Source: Actinomycetota bacterium | GTDB taxonomy: Bacteria; Actinomycetota; Acidimicrobiia; Acidimicrobiales; Ilumatobacteraceae | NCBI GenBank assembly: GCA_005787035.1 | Contig: SYCI01000109.1 | Span: 1 to 55,255, forward strand | DNA: 55,255 nt | Direction of reading: 5' to 3' | In this document: positions 27,748 to 37,128 of the stretch, piece after piece | Position numbering within the stretch: the first letter of the stretch is position 1 | Layout: the number at the start of each line of letters is the position of its first letter | Notes under the pieces: model-generated | What the model saw: the letters and a program-made list of their open reading frames with translations, nothing else | The model's database searches: none | Told to the model about the DNA's origin: nothing | Position numbers and translations under genes: made by a program

Positions 27748-28293
27748 ATGAAAGTCGAGCGCACGTTCGTTTTCGTGGACCTCTCCGGCTTCACGAAGTA
27801 CACCGCCGCCAACGGTGACCTGTCAGCGGGCGAGATCCTCACGCGCTTTCGGGCCAAGGTGCGCGACGTCGCTGCCCAGTGCGGCGTGCGGGTCGACAAG
27901 TGGCTGGGTGACGGTTGCATGATCGTGGCCGTCGATCAGAAGCAAGCGGTCAGTTTCGCCCTCGACCTCCGCAAGCAATGCGCCGACGTCTGTGCGCCGC
28001 TCAAGCTCCGCACCGGAATCGCCACCGGACAAGTACTCATGTTCCAGGGCGAGGACTACATCGGCTCGTCGGTCAATCAGGCGTCGCGCCTCTGCGATGC
28101 GGCCGGTGACGACGAGATCCTCGCCGCCCGTCAGGACCTCTTGCCGACTCTTCGTGGAGTGCATCTGAAGAATCACGAGCCGGTCACCTTGCGTGGGCTC
28201 GGAGAGATCGACGTCGTGTCACTCGTGGCCGAGCGTTCACTCGGCGGATTGCACGACACCGGCGAACTCTGGACCCGCGGTCCGTTCGTCTGA
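27748..28293 (+). CDS. Class III adenylate/guanylate cyclase-domain protein
   Basis: FVFVDLSGFTKYTAANGD, VDKWLGDGCMIVA, IGSSVNQASRLCDAA. Confidence 0.88.
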   Translation: MKVERTFVFVDLSGFTKYTAANGDLSAGEILTRFRAKVRDVAAQCGVRVDKWLGDGCMIVAVDQKQAVSFALDLRKQCADVCAPLKLRTGIATGQVLMFQGEDYIGSSVNQASRLCDAAGDDEILAARQDLLPTLRGVHLKNHEPVTLRGLGEIDVVSLVAERSLGGLHDTGELWTRGPFV

Positions 28294-28296
28294 TCC

Positions 28297-29409
28297 GTGA
28301 TCGCCACCGGCGTCTCGCTCCCCTCGCTCGTCGCCCTCGGAGCCGCTCCCACCAGCGACGCCACCACGCCCGGTACGGGTAACGGTTTCCACACCCGCTT
28401 CGCCGACGATCTCGCCGCTCTCGCGGCGTCGGGGGTCGCTCACCTTCGACTCGGCTTCGATTGGTCACGACTCCAACCACGCGCCGCCATGGGGCACGAC
28501 CTCGATGGCCAGTGGGTCGAGTGGTACTCCGACGTCATCACCGCGGCCAATGCGGTCGGTATCGGTGTGTGGCCGACCTTGCTCGAACGAACACTGCCCC
28601 AATGGTTCGACGACGAACTCGGATTCGCCGACGCCAAGGCCGCGGGCCGTCATTGGCCTCGTTACGTCGAAGCCGTGGCCGACGCGTTCGGTGATCGAGT
28701 AACCGGCTGGTTCCCCATCGACAACCCCATCGCCTTGGCCGCCCGACGCGAAGCAGTCGACGCAGCGCGTCACGGCGAACTCGTGCACACCATGATCGTC
28801 GCCTGGCGCGATGCCTGGCGCGTCCTGCACGGCGGACCACCGGTAGCTGGTTCGTTCGGTGTGCGCACGGTGCGCCCGATCGATCACACCGTTCCGGCCG
28901 CCGAAGCCGCCCGACGAGAAGACCACTTGCGTTGGCGGACCTTCTTGCGTGGATTACGCGACGGCACATTGGTGATTCCCGGACGCGCCGATCGTCAACT
29001 CGCCGATCTCGCCGGGGCTATCGACATCGTCGGCGTCAAGATCCGCACCGACCTCGCCGACGATTCGGCGATCGATGACGAATCGTTGCGCCGTTGGGAA
29101 GAGCGCTCACTCGCGATGTTGCATCGCGTGGCCGAAGAAGGTCCCGACCGACCCATCTGTGTCGCCGCCTACCGGGTGAGTCGCGGTTCGATGGCCGAGA
29201 ACCGTCGTGATGCCGAGGTCCTCACCGAAGCCACCACACGCGCCATCGGTTCGGCGGCCAATGACGGAGTCCCGATCACATCGACGTTCTTCGAGCCCGG
29301 TGTGGCCGCCAGCAAGGCAACACAGGACTCGGCGTATCTCGACTGGGATCGCCGTCTCACGGCGGCCGGCGCGGTGTGGTCCGGCTCGTTCGGCGGCAGC
29401 GCTACTTGA
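28297..29409 (+). CDS. GH1 (beta-glucosidase-like) family protein, apparently lacking catalytic glutamates
   Basis: NGFHTRFADDLAALAASGVAHLRLGFDWSRLQP...YVEAVADAFGDRVTGWFPIDNPIALA...PICVAAYRVSRGSMAENRRDAEVLTEA; GTG start, 3 bp after the cyclase stop. Confidence 0.75.
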   Translation: MIATGVSLPSLVALGAAPTSDATTPGTGNGFHTRFADDLAALAASGVAHLRLGFDWSRLQPRAAMGHDLDGQWVEWYSDVITAANAVGIGVWPTLLERTLPQWFDDELGFADAKAAGRHWPRYVEAVADAFGDRVTGWFPIDNPIALAARREAVDAARHGELVHTMIVAWRDAWRVLHGGPPVAGSFGVRTVRPIDHTVPAAEAARREDHLRWRTFLRGLRDGTLVIPGRADRQLADLAGAIDIVGVKIRTDLADDSAIDDESLRRWEERSLAMLHRVAEEGPDRPICVAAYRVSRGSMAENRRDAEVLTEATTRAIGSAANDGVPITSTFFEPGVAASKATQDSAYLDWDRRLTAAGAVWSGSFGGSAT

Positions 29410-30328
29410 TCGCCGTCGGGGCCACCGGGCCTCCGACGGCCCGAGTGAACGGCAGCGGCGTAGCGGCGAGCAGGAAGTCGTACTGGCCATCGGCTGCGCA
29501 ATCGGCGGCCAGCGGATCGAGCAACCAGTTCTGACCCTGCACGAGTCCGATGTCGCGGATGTTGATCATGTGCACCGGCAGAAGCGCTTCGGGATCCTCG
29601 GGCGGGTAGCACTCGAACACGATCGTGTCGGTGGCCACGATCGCCACGTCGTTGTCGCGGATCCATTCGATGCTCTTCTGGCCGAGTCCGGGGGTCGGCG
29701 TGGAGTAGTGAATCTTGTTCCCGACGTTCAGCCAGTGCATGTGGCCGGTGCGGACACACACGACGTCACCGGGCATGACCTTCACACCACCCATGGCCGC
29801 CGCGGCATCGAGATCGTCGCCGCCGATCGCGTAGTTCTCGTCGAAGAAGTCGACACCTTTCAGGCGCGCGATGTCGAGCAGGATTCCGCGCGAGACGATC
29901 GGCCCCATGGTCTGGATTCCGAATTCGTGCGAACCGGCTTCATCGGTCGTGCTCATGGCGACGCCGTTGTAGAGCAAGTTGTCGTATCCCACGTGGGCGA
30001 GCGAGTCGAGATGCGTCGACGCTTGGATCCCCATCGACACCGCATCGTCACTCGAGGTGAAGTCGCCCGGGTCGCCGGTCATCGAATGATTCAAGGAGAT
30101 CATGGTGCGTTCCGGGTTGATACGCCCCGGAATGAAACCGAGCTGAGGTCCGTTCTCGTCGAAGGGATACGTGAGCGAGAAGGTCTTGCCCTGACGGGCC
30201 GCTGCCAGACCACGCCGCACAGCCGCATCGTCGATCAGGTTCAGGGTGCCGCGGCGATCGTCGGCCCCCCAGCGACCCCAGTTCGAGACCCGGGCCGCGA
30301 GTTCACGGAGATAGTCGGGCATGGTCAT
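29402..30328 (-). CDS. Cyclase family protein (kynurenine formamidase-like)
   Basis: NWGRWGADDRRGTLNLIDDAAVRRGLAAARQGKTFSLTYPFDENGPQ...HLDSLAHVGYDNLLYNG HxDxxxH-like motif. Confidence 0.88.
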   Translation of the reverse strand: MTMPDYLRELAARVSNWGRWGADDRRGTLNLIDDAAVRRGLAAARQGKTFSLTYPFDENGPQLGFIPGRINPERTMISLNHSMTGDPGDFTSSDDAVSMGIQASTHLDSLAHVGYDNLLYNGVAMSTTDEAGSHEFGIQTMGPIVSRGILLDIARLKGVDFFDENYAIGGDDLDAAAAMGGVKVMPGDVVCVRTGHMHWLNVGNKIHYSTPTPGLGQKSIEWIRDNDVAIVATDTIVFECYPPEDPEALLPVHMINIRDIGLVQGQNWLLDPLAADCAADGQYDFLLAATPLPFTRAVGGPVAPTAIK

Positions 30329-30338
30329 CGCGGTTCTC

Positions 30339-31382
30339 CTAGCCCAACACCAACTCGGCCATCGTGCGCAGAGTGTCGGGCGAGCCACCGATGAGGATCG
30401 TGGTCACCTTGCTCTCACGCCACGCGGCGATGTCGTCTTTGATCTTGGCCGCCGGACCCACGAGACAGATCTCGTCGACCATCGCATTGGGCACCGCCGC
30501 GATCGCCTCGGCCTGTTTGCCGTTGAGAAACAGATCTTGGATCTTGTCGACCGCGGATTCGTAGCCGAGTCGTCGGAACACGTCGGCGTGGAAGTTCATT
30601 TCCTGTGCGCCCATGCCGCCCACGTACAACGCCAGCGTGGGACGCAGCCGGTCGTAGGCGCGTTCGAGATCGTCGTCGATCGCCACAGTGGCGGTGGCGA
30701 GGATCTCGAATTCGTCGGCGGTCCGACGCGCGGTGGGCCGGGCAAAACCTTCGGCCAGGTGCGGCGCATACAACTCTTCGTGACGCGGCGCGTAGAAGAT
30801 CGGAAACCAGCCATCGGCGATCTCGGCCGCCAAGGCGACGTTCTTCGGGCCTTCGGCGCCGAGAAAGATCGGGAGGTCGGCACGAACGGGATGCGTCATC
30901 ACATTGAGCGCTTTGCCGAGGCCGAGACCATCGCGCGCCGGGATCGGATACTCGGGGCCGTCATTGGTGAGGCGTTCCTCGCGCGCCAGGATCTTGCGGA
31001 TGATCCCCACGTACTCACGGGTACGTGCGAGAGGTTTGTTGAAACGCTGCCCGTACCAACCCTCCACGACCTGTGGTCCACTCACGCCCAGACCGAGACA
31101 GAACCGGCCGCTCGACAGGTGATCCATGGTGATGGCGGCCATCGCCGTGGCGGTGGGCGTGCGCGCCGACAACTGGACGATGTTGGTACCGAGTCGCAAT
31201 TTGGACGTACCGGCTCCCCACCACGCGAGCGGCGAGATGGCGTCGCTCCCCCATGATTCGGCGGTCCAGACCGAGTCGTAACCGAGTGACTCGATCATCC
31301 CGAGTGTCTCGGGAACCCCGACCGGCATCGAACGACCCCAGTAGCCGATGTGCCAACCCAGTTTCAGATCTTTCGTCACCAT
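30339..31382 (-). CDS. LLM-class F420-dependent oxidoreductase
   Basis: LKLGWHIGYWGRSMPVGVPETLGMIESLGYDSVWTAESWGSDAISPLAWWGA...SSGRFCLGLGVSGPQVVEGWYGQ. Confidence 0.92.
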   Translation of the reverse strand: MVTKDLKLGWHIGYWGRSMPVGVPETLGMIESLGYDSVWTAESWGSDAISPLAWWGAGTSKLRLGTNIVQLSARTPTATAMAAITMDHLSSGRFCLGLGVSGPQVVEGWYGQRFNKPLARTREYVGIIRKILAREERLTNDGPEYPIPARDGLGLGKALNVMTHPVRADLPIFLGAEGPKNVALAAEIADGWFPIFYAPRHEELYAPHLAEGFARPTARRTADEFEILATATVAIDDDLERAYDRLRPTLALYVGGMGAQEMNFHADVFRRLGYESAVDKIQDLFLNGKQAEAIAAVPNAMVDEICLVGPAAKIKDDIAAWRESKVTTILIGGSPDTLRTMAELVLG

Positions 31383-31495
31383 GCCTCCCGTCCGCCCTTC
31401 GAGAGTAGTTGTGACCAACGTCGGCTCACTCACTCGCCTCGGCTCCGGTGGGACGAGGTCTGATAGAACCAAAGGACACGTCCGCCGGGGGAAAA

Positions 31496-32671
31496 ATGGA
31501 AATCGGATACACACCCGAGCAGGAGGCGATGCGCGCCGAACTGCGGAGTTACTACGAGAAGTTGCTCGACCAGGCCACGGTTGCCGAGCTGGGCGAGAGC
31601 CATGGCATCGGCAAGGTGCCCCGTCGGGTCTGGAAGCAGATGTGTGCCGACGGGTGGGCCGGGATCGGCTGGCCCAAGGAATACGGCGGTCAGGGTCGAA
31701 GCGCCATCGAACAGTTCATCTTCTTCGACGAGTCGATGCGCGCCGGCGCCCCGGTGCCGATGCTCAGCATCAACACCGTCGGCCCGACGATCATGAACTT
31801 CGGGACCGACGACCAGAAGGCGTTTTTCCTGCCCAAGATCCTCGCCGGTGACGTTCACTTCTGCATCGGATACTCCGAGCCCGGTGCCGGCACCGACCTC
31901 GCGTCGCTCCAGACCCGCGCCGGGCGCGACGGCGATCAGTACGTGATCAACGGCCAGAAGATGTGGACGTCGCTCTCGAGCGACGCCGACTACTGCTGGC
32001 TCGCGGTGCGCACCGATGCCGATGCCCCCAAGCACAAGGGGATCAGCATCCTGATCATGCCCATGAACACACCCGGCATCACGCTGCAACGCCTGAACCT
32101 CATCGGTGAACACGACATCAACGCCATGTTCCTCGACGACGTGCGCGTTCCCGTCGCCAACTGCGTCGGTGGCGAGAACAAGGGCTGGACCCTCATCACC
32201 AATCAGCTCAATCACGAGCGAGTGACGCTCTGCTCAACGGGAGTGGTCGAGCGCGCGCTCGCCGACACACTCGAATGGTCGAAGTCGACCAAGCTCCCCG
32301 ATGGTCGGCGCATAGCCGATCAGGAGTGGGTGCAACTCAACCTGGCCCGCGTGCACGCCAAACTCGACGTACTCCGTCTCATGAACTGGCAGTCGTCGTG
32401 GGAGGCCACCAAGGGCGTCCTCGATGTCGGTCACTGCTCCTCGATCAAGGTCTACGGCACCGAGTTCTATCTCGAGGCCTTCCGTCTCTTGTTCGAGATC
32501 CTGGGACCACCCGGATATCTGAAGAGCGGCACACCAGGGGCGATCCTGCGCGCCCGACTCGAGAACCTCTACCGCGGCATGTTGATCCTGACCTTCGGCG
32601 GTGGAACCAACGAGATGCAGCGCGACCTCATCACCATGTTCTCGCTCGGATTCCCGAGGGCGGCCCGCTGA
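31496..32671 (+). CDS. Acyl-CoA dehydrogenase (large-subunit-like)
   Basis: FCIGYSEPGAGTDLASLQTRAGRDGDQYVINGQKMWTSLSSDADY...GGGTNEMQRDLITMFSLGFPR. Confidence 0.95.
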   Translation: MEIGYTPEQEAMRAELRSYYEKLLDQATVAELGESHGIGKVPRRVWKQMCADGWAGIGWPKEYGGQGRSAIEQFIFFDESMRAGAPVPMLSINTVGPTIMNFGTDDQKAFFLPKILAGDVHFCIGYSEPGAGTDLASLQTRAGRDGDQYVINGQKMWTSLSSDADYCWLAVRTDADAPKHKGISILIMPMNTPGITLQRLNLIGEHDINAMFLDDVRVPVANCVGGENKGWTLITNQLNHERVTLCSTGVVERALADTLEWSKSTKLPDGRRIADQEWVQLNLARVHAKLDVLRLMNWQSSWEATKGVLDVGHCSSIKVYGTEFYLEAFRLLFEILGPPGYLKSGTPGAILRARLENLYRGMLILTFGGGTNEMQRDLITMFSLGFPRAAR

Positions 32672-33720
32672 TGGACTTCTCCTTCTCCTCCGATCAGAAC
32701 GAACTGCGCGCCCTCGCCAAGCAGATCCTCGGCGATGTGTGCACACCCGAACACGTGAAGTCGATCATGGCCACCGAGTCGGCCACCGATCTCACTCTCT
32801 GGAAGACACTCGCCGATGCCGGACTCGTCGGCATCGGTCTGCCCGAATCGGTGGGCGGTGCCGGACTCGGCATCACCGAAGTCGCCATCGTCCTCGAAGA
32901 GATCGGCCGCGTGGCGGCACCCGTTCCCGCCTTCGCCGTGATGGCCTTGGCCGCACCGGCTCTGGTGGGCAAGCCCGAACTACTCGCCGGTGTCGCCACG
33001 GGCGAGGTCATCGTCACCGCGGCGATCCACGAGCCCGTGGGTGACGCCTACGCCCCGGCCACAGTGGTGGCCGATGGTCGAATCACTGGCACCAAGGTGT
33101 GCGTGCCCCACGGACTCCTCGCCCAGCGCTTCGTGGTCACCGCCGCCGACGGTGTGTACGTGGTGGAGGCCGACGACCCGAACGTGCGCGTGATCCGCCA
33201 GGACACCACGAGTGGCGTACCCGATGCATTGGTGGAGTTCTCCGGGGCCAAGGCCGCCTGCGTGGGCGGACCGGCGGCCGTGGTCGACCTCGTGAACCGC
33301 GGTGCGGCGGGTGCGTGCGTGATGGTGGCCGGAGCCTGCGATGCGGCACTGCGCCTCACCGCCGAATACACCAAGTCCCGCCACCAGTTCGACAAAGCCA
33401 TCGCCACGTTCCAAGCGGTGAGTCAGCGCGCCGGCGATGCCTATATCGACACTGAAGCCGTTCGTCTCACGGCTTGGCAGGCGATTTACCGACTCGCCAC
33501 GGCCCAGTCGGCCGATGAAGCCGTGATGTCGGCCAAGTTCTGGGCGGCCGAAGGCGGCTGGCGTGTGATGCACGCATCACACCACCTGCACGGCGGTGTG
33601 GGAGTCGATCGCGACTATCCGTTGCACCGTTTCTTCCTGCTCCACAAGCAGCTGGAACTGCAACTCGGTTCCACCCAACCGAGCTTGGCTCGTCTGGGTC
33701 GACTGCTCGTGAACTCCTGA
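32671..33720 (+). CDS. Acyl-CoA dehydrogenase (partner subunit)
   Basis: MDFSFSSDQNELRALAKQILGD...AGLVGIGLPESVGGAGLGITEVAIVLEEIGRVAAPVP...HLHGGVGVDRDYPLHRFFL; start overlaps upstream stop. Confidence 0.93.
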   Translation: MDFSFSSDQNELRALAKQILGDVCTPEHVKSIMATESATDLTLWKTLADAGLVGIGLPESVGGAGLGITEVAIVLEEIGRVAAPVPAFAVMALAAPALVGKPELLAGVATGEVIVTAAIHEPVGDAYAPATVVADGRITGTKVCVPHGLLAQRFVVTAADGVYVVEADDPNVRVIRQDTTSGVPDALVEFSGAKAACVGGPAAVVDLVNRGAAGACVMVAGACDAALRLTAEYTKSRHQFDKAIATFQAVSQRAGDAYIDTEAVRLTAWQAIYRLATAQSADEAVMSAKFWAAEGGWRVMHASHHLHGGVGVDRDYPLHRFFLLHKQLELQLGSTQPSLARLGRLLVNS

Positions 33721-33730
33721 GTCGCGCGCC

Positions 33731-34414
33731 GTGTCGAACAACCCGAACCCGATTCTTCCGGCCGACCCCGATCTGCCGCTCATCCATACGCGCAACTACG
33801 AGGTTCGCGCTTACAAGGTGAACGACAACGAGATCCTGATCCGAGGGGCGGTGCGCGACGACAAGGCTCCGGGCCTGTACGTGAACGACGATCCCGAGCC
33901 GCTCACCATTCATCACATGGTGATCGAACTGAGGGTGTCGTATCCGATGATGGAAATCCTCGACGCCAACACCGAACTCAAGGAGTTCCCGCATCACGAA
34001 TGCCCCGGAATCGCCCCGCGCTACAAGCAACTCGTCGGGCTTTCGATCGCACGCGGATTCACTCACAAGGTGCGCGAGTTGTTCGGAGGTCCGCGTGGTT
34101 GCACCCACACCACGGCTCTACTTCAGGCCATGGGTCCGGTGGCCATCCAGTGCGGCTGGAGCATGCGGGTGATCAAGCTGAAGGAACTCGCGGCGAGTGG
34201 TGTCTCGCGCGAAGCCATGACTCCGGAGCAGCGCGACATGGCCCGCGAGATGGCCTTCAAGTCGAATCTCAACACGTGCCACATCTGGGACGAAGAGGGT
34301 GAGCACGTGCGGGTGATGCGTTCGGGTGGCGACATCGGTGCGCCGTTGTCGGTCACCAAGCGGCTGGGCAAACTCGGCCGTTCGCTCGACGACTGGGAGA
34401 AGATCCGCGGCTAG
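33731..34414 (+). CDS. DUF2889-like hypothetical protein
   Basis: HTRNYEVRAYKVNDNEILIRGAVRDDKAPG...CPGIAPRYKQLVGLSIARGFTHKVRELFGGPRGCTHTTALLQAMGPVA. Confidence 0.75.
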   Translation: MSNNPNPILPADPDLPLIHTRNYEVRAYKVNDNEILIRGAVRDDKAPGLYVNDDPEPLTIHHMVIELRVSYPMMEILDANTELKEFPHHECPGIAPRYKQLVGLSIARGFTHKVRELFGGPRGCTHTTALLQAMGPVAIQCGWSMRVIKLKELAASGVSREAMTPEQRDMAREMAFKSNLNTCHIWDEEGEHVRVMRSGGDIGAPLSVTKRLGKLGRSLDDWEKIRG

Positions 34415-35997
34415 CCGATGAGGCGAAGGGCTTCTTCCTTCGCCCACTTGTAGTCGGCCTTGCCCACCGGTGTTCGGACGACCTCGGGAACTTCGAAGAC
34501 GACCTTGGGGGTCTTGTAGTCGGCCACCAAGGTGCGTACGTGGGCGACCAATTCTTCGAGGGAGGCCGTGGATCCCGGCCGCAGTTGCACCAGAGCCGTC
34601 ACTTGCTCACCCCAGCGGACGTTCGGTGTGCCCACCACAACGGCGTCGAACACCGACGGATGCTGCTTGAGAGCCGCTTCGACTTCCTCGGGGTAGATCT
34701 TCTCGCCGCCTGAATTGATGCACACCGAGCCGCGGCCGAGCAACGAGATCGAGCCATCGGCTTCGATGCACGCGAAGTCGCCCGGGATGACCCAACGCTG
34801 TCCGTCGTAGGTGGGAAAGGTGGCCGCGGTTTTCTCGGGATCCTTGTAGTAACCGATCGGGATGTTGCCACTGCGCGCCAACTTGCCGACCTCGCCCACC
34901 GCGCAACGCCTTCCGTTCTCGTCGAGCACGGTGGTGTCGGGACCGGTCACGAAACGCGGCGACGACATCGAGGTTCCGTCATCGGGTCGGGCGCCGGCGG
35001 CACCGGTTTCGGAGGCTCCGAAACTGTCGAGGATCGCCACGTTGGGAAGCGCGGCACGGATCTGTTCGCGCACGCCCGAAGACAACGGTGCACCACCGTT
35101 GCCGATGGCGAACAGCATCGACAGATCGAACACCGGACGCGGTTCCACGAGCAACGACTCGGCCATCGGACGAGCCATGGCGTCACCGATCGTCGAGACC
35201 GAGTTGACCTTGGCGTCGGCCACCAGTTGCCACACATCGAGCGGATCGAAGCGCCTCTTGGTGTAGAGCACGAACGCACCACCCGATGTGATGGCGTTAC
35301 CCATGATCCACTGCCCGCCGCCGTGCATCATCGGGCCGATCGACATGAGACGGGCCCGGAACGGTGCAGCCGCGGCTTCCTCGCCGAGTTGCTCCACCCG
35401 CTCGATCGGACGATTCGCGCGCGCCGAGTTCATGGCGCCGAGGATCACGTTTTCGTGCCGCCACATCACACCCTTGGGCATGCCGGTGGTCCCGCCCGTG
35501 TAGAGGATGTACATGTCGTCGCCGGATCGACCGGGGAAATCGCGATCGGGCGATGCAGCGGCGAGGGCGGCTTCGTATTCGTCGCCCATCACCACCAGGT
35601 GGCGAAGGGCAGGCAGGGCATCACGCACGTCGTTCACGGCGGCCACGTATTCGGGAGCCACGATCACCGCCACGCAGTCGGCATTGTCGTAGAGGTACCG
35701 CAACTCGGCCTCGACGTAGCGGTAGTTGACGTTCACCGGAACGGCGCCGATCTTGCAGCATGCGTAGAACGACTCGACCCATTCGTGGCAGTTCTGCGCG
35801 TGGATTCCCACGTGCTCCCCACGTCGGATACCGAGGCTGGTCAGGTGATTCGCGAGACGCGTGGCGCGCTCGTCGAGTTGGGCATAGGTGTAGGCGACCT
35901 CGTTGGTGATGAGGCCCATTTCGTCGGGAATCGCATCGGCGATCACTTCGAGCACGTCGGCCAACTGCACCGCGCGGGGATAGGTCCTGTGGGCCAC
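34411..35997 (-). CDS. Acyl-CoA synthetase / AMP-dependent ligase
   Basis: YILYTGGTTGMPKGVMWRHE, DSFGASETGA, GRGSVCINSGGEKIYPEEVE. Confidence 0.93.
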   Translation of the reverse strand: MAHRTYPRAVQLADVLEVIADAIPDEMGLITNEVAYTYAQLDERATRLANHLTSLGIRRGEHVGIHAQNCHEWVESFYACCKIGAVPVNVNYRYVEAELRYLYDNADCVAVIVAPEYVAAVNDVRDALPALRHLVVMGDEYEAALAAASPDRDFPGRSGDDMYILYTGGTTGMPKGVMWRHENVILGAMNSARANRPIERVEQLGEEAAAAPFRARLMSIGPMMHGGGQWIMGNAITSGGAFVLYTKRRFDPLDVWQLVADAKVNSVSTIGDAMARPMAESLLVEPRPVFDLSMLFAIGNGGAPLSSGVREQIRAALPNVAILDSFGASETGAAGARPDDGTSMSSPRFVTGPDTTVLDENGRRCAVGEVGKLARSGNIPIGYYKDPEKTAATFPTYDGQRWVIPGDFACIEADGSISLLGRGSVCINSGGEKIYPEEVEAALKQHPSVFDAVVVGTPNVRWGEQVTALVQLRPGSTASLEELVAHVRTLVADYKTPKVVFEVPEVVRTPVGKADYKWAKEEALRLIG

Positions 35998-35998
35998 G

Positions 35999-37117
35999 TC
36001 AGCCTCCGAATCCGTCGAGCATGTCCTTGAACCCATACTTGTGATGAGGTCCGATCGCCATGTTCTCGTAGAGGCCGTAGCCCACGTGTCGGCGACCATC
36101 GCGATCGGTGTAGGAGAAGCGCGCCGAGTTGTCGACGATGCCGAAGAGACGCATCGCGCCTTCGGGAGTGGTGGTGTCGAGTTCGAAGTTCTGCACGACG
36201 AGCGGCCCTTGCCACATTCCGTGCCTCCAGTCGGCGTCGTAGCCGTAGCCGGTGCCGATGCCGATGTGCACCGGCAGAAGTGGCTCCACGTCGAGGCGGA
36301 ACTCGTAGCCGTCGTCGGCCACGACCCGGATGTCGGCGCCGGTCGAGAACCGTGACCCCGTTCGGTACTGCAGTTCGTGATCGGGACGACCGAGGTGTTC
36401 GATCCGGCCGTCGGGCCAGATGCGCGTGGCCTCTTCCATCACCCGACTTCCATCAGGATTCTCTTGCATGATGATCATGAGCGAGTGATCGTCGAAGCGA
36501 ATGGGCGTGTAGATCCAGAACCAGCTGAACGGGTTGGATGCACGGATGCCCGCCGGCTCGCTCTCACCCACCGGGCGCACACCCCACGACCGGTCGCGGG
36601 TCCCCCACCACTCATCGGGTGACAACTCGAATGTCTTGCCGCCCGCTTTCAGCACTCCCGACCAGCCGCCGGTTTGGGCGAGACGACACGTATCGAAGAT
36701 CACCCGCCCGTTCTCGCGGATGTAGTGGCGGGGTTCTTCGAACGCTGGCATGGCGCCGGTCCATTCGGCATCGATCGAGATGCCCCATTCGTTGTCGGCA
36801 CAGCGAACTCGCAGACGCCGGAGTGGTTCGAGGACCTCGATGCTGAGTGGCCCGACTCCGGGGTGGAGCCTGTCGGCGGCATCGAGGGCGCCGGACGCGC
36901 GGACGACGCGATGCTGGCCTTCGTGGAACACGAGCAGGTAGGCGTCGATGACGCCGAGGTTCGGATACACGCCGAGTCCGGCCACGAACATCGTGGTTCC
37001 CGACTTGTCGAAGCCGTTGAAGTAGTAGCGGTCGTAGAAGTTGCGGTCGCTGATGGCCGCGTGCCGCATCGGCTCGGAGGTCTGATGGATCGGGAAGTCG
37101 TCGAGATTGCTGAGCAT
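35999..37117 (-). CDS. Hypothetical protein of conserved type (DUF7064/7065-like guess)
   Basis: MLSNLDDFPIHQTSEPMRHAAISDRNFYDRYYFNGFDKSGTTMFVAGLGVYPNLGVIDAYLLV...; family name from memory only. Confidence 0.65.
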   Translation of the reverse strand: MLSNLDDFPIHQTSEPMRHAAISDRNFYDRYYFNGFDKSGTTMFVAGLGVYPNLGVIDAYLLVFHEGQHRVVRASGALDAADRLHPGVGPLSIEVLEPLRRLRVRCADNEWGISIDAEWTGAMPAFEEPRHYIRENGRVIFDTCRLAQTGGWSGVLKAGGKTFELSPDEWWGTRDRSWGVRPVGESEPAGIRASNPFSWFWIYTPIRFDDHSLMIIMQENPDGSRVMEEATRIWPDGRIEHLGRPDHELQYRTGSRFSTGADIRVVADDGYEFRLDVEPLLPVHIGIGTGYGYDADWRHGMWQGPLVVQNFELDTTTPEGAMRLFGIVDNSARFSYTDRDGRRHVGYGLYENMAIGPHHKYGFKDMLDGFGG

Positions 37118-37128
37118 CGTTCCTCCGA

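Noticed and set aside
29207-30394. 395-aa plus-strand ORF
   Set aside because: Shadow of the cyclase-family gene, Arg/His/Val-rich with no motif.
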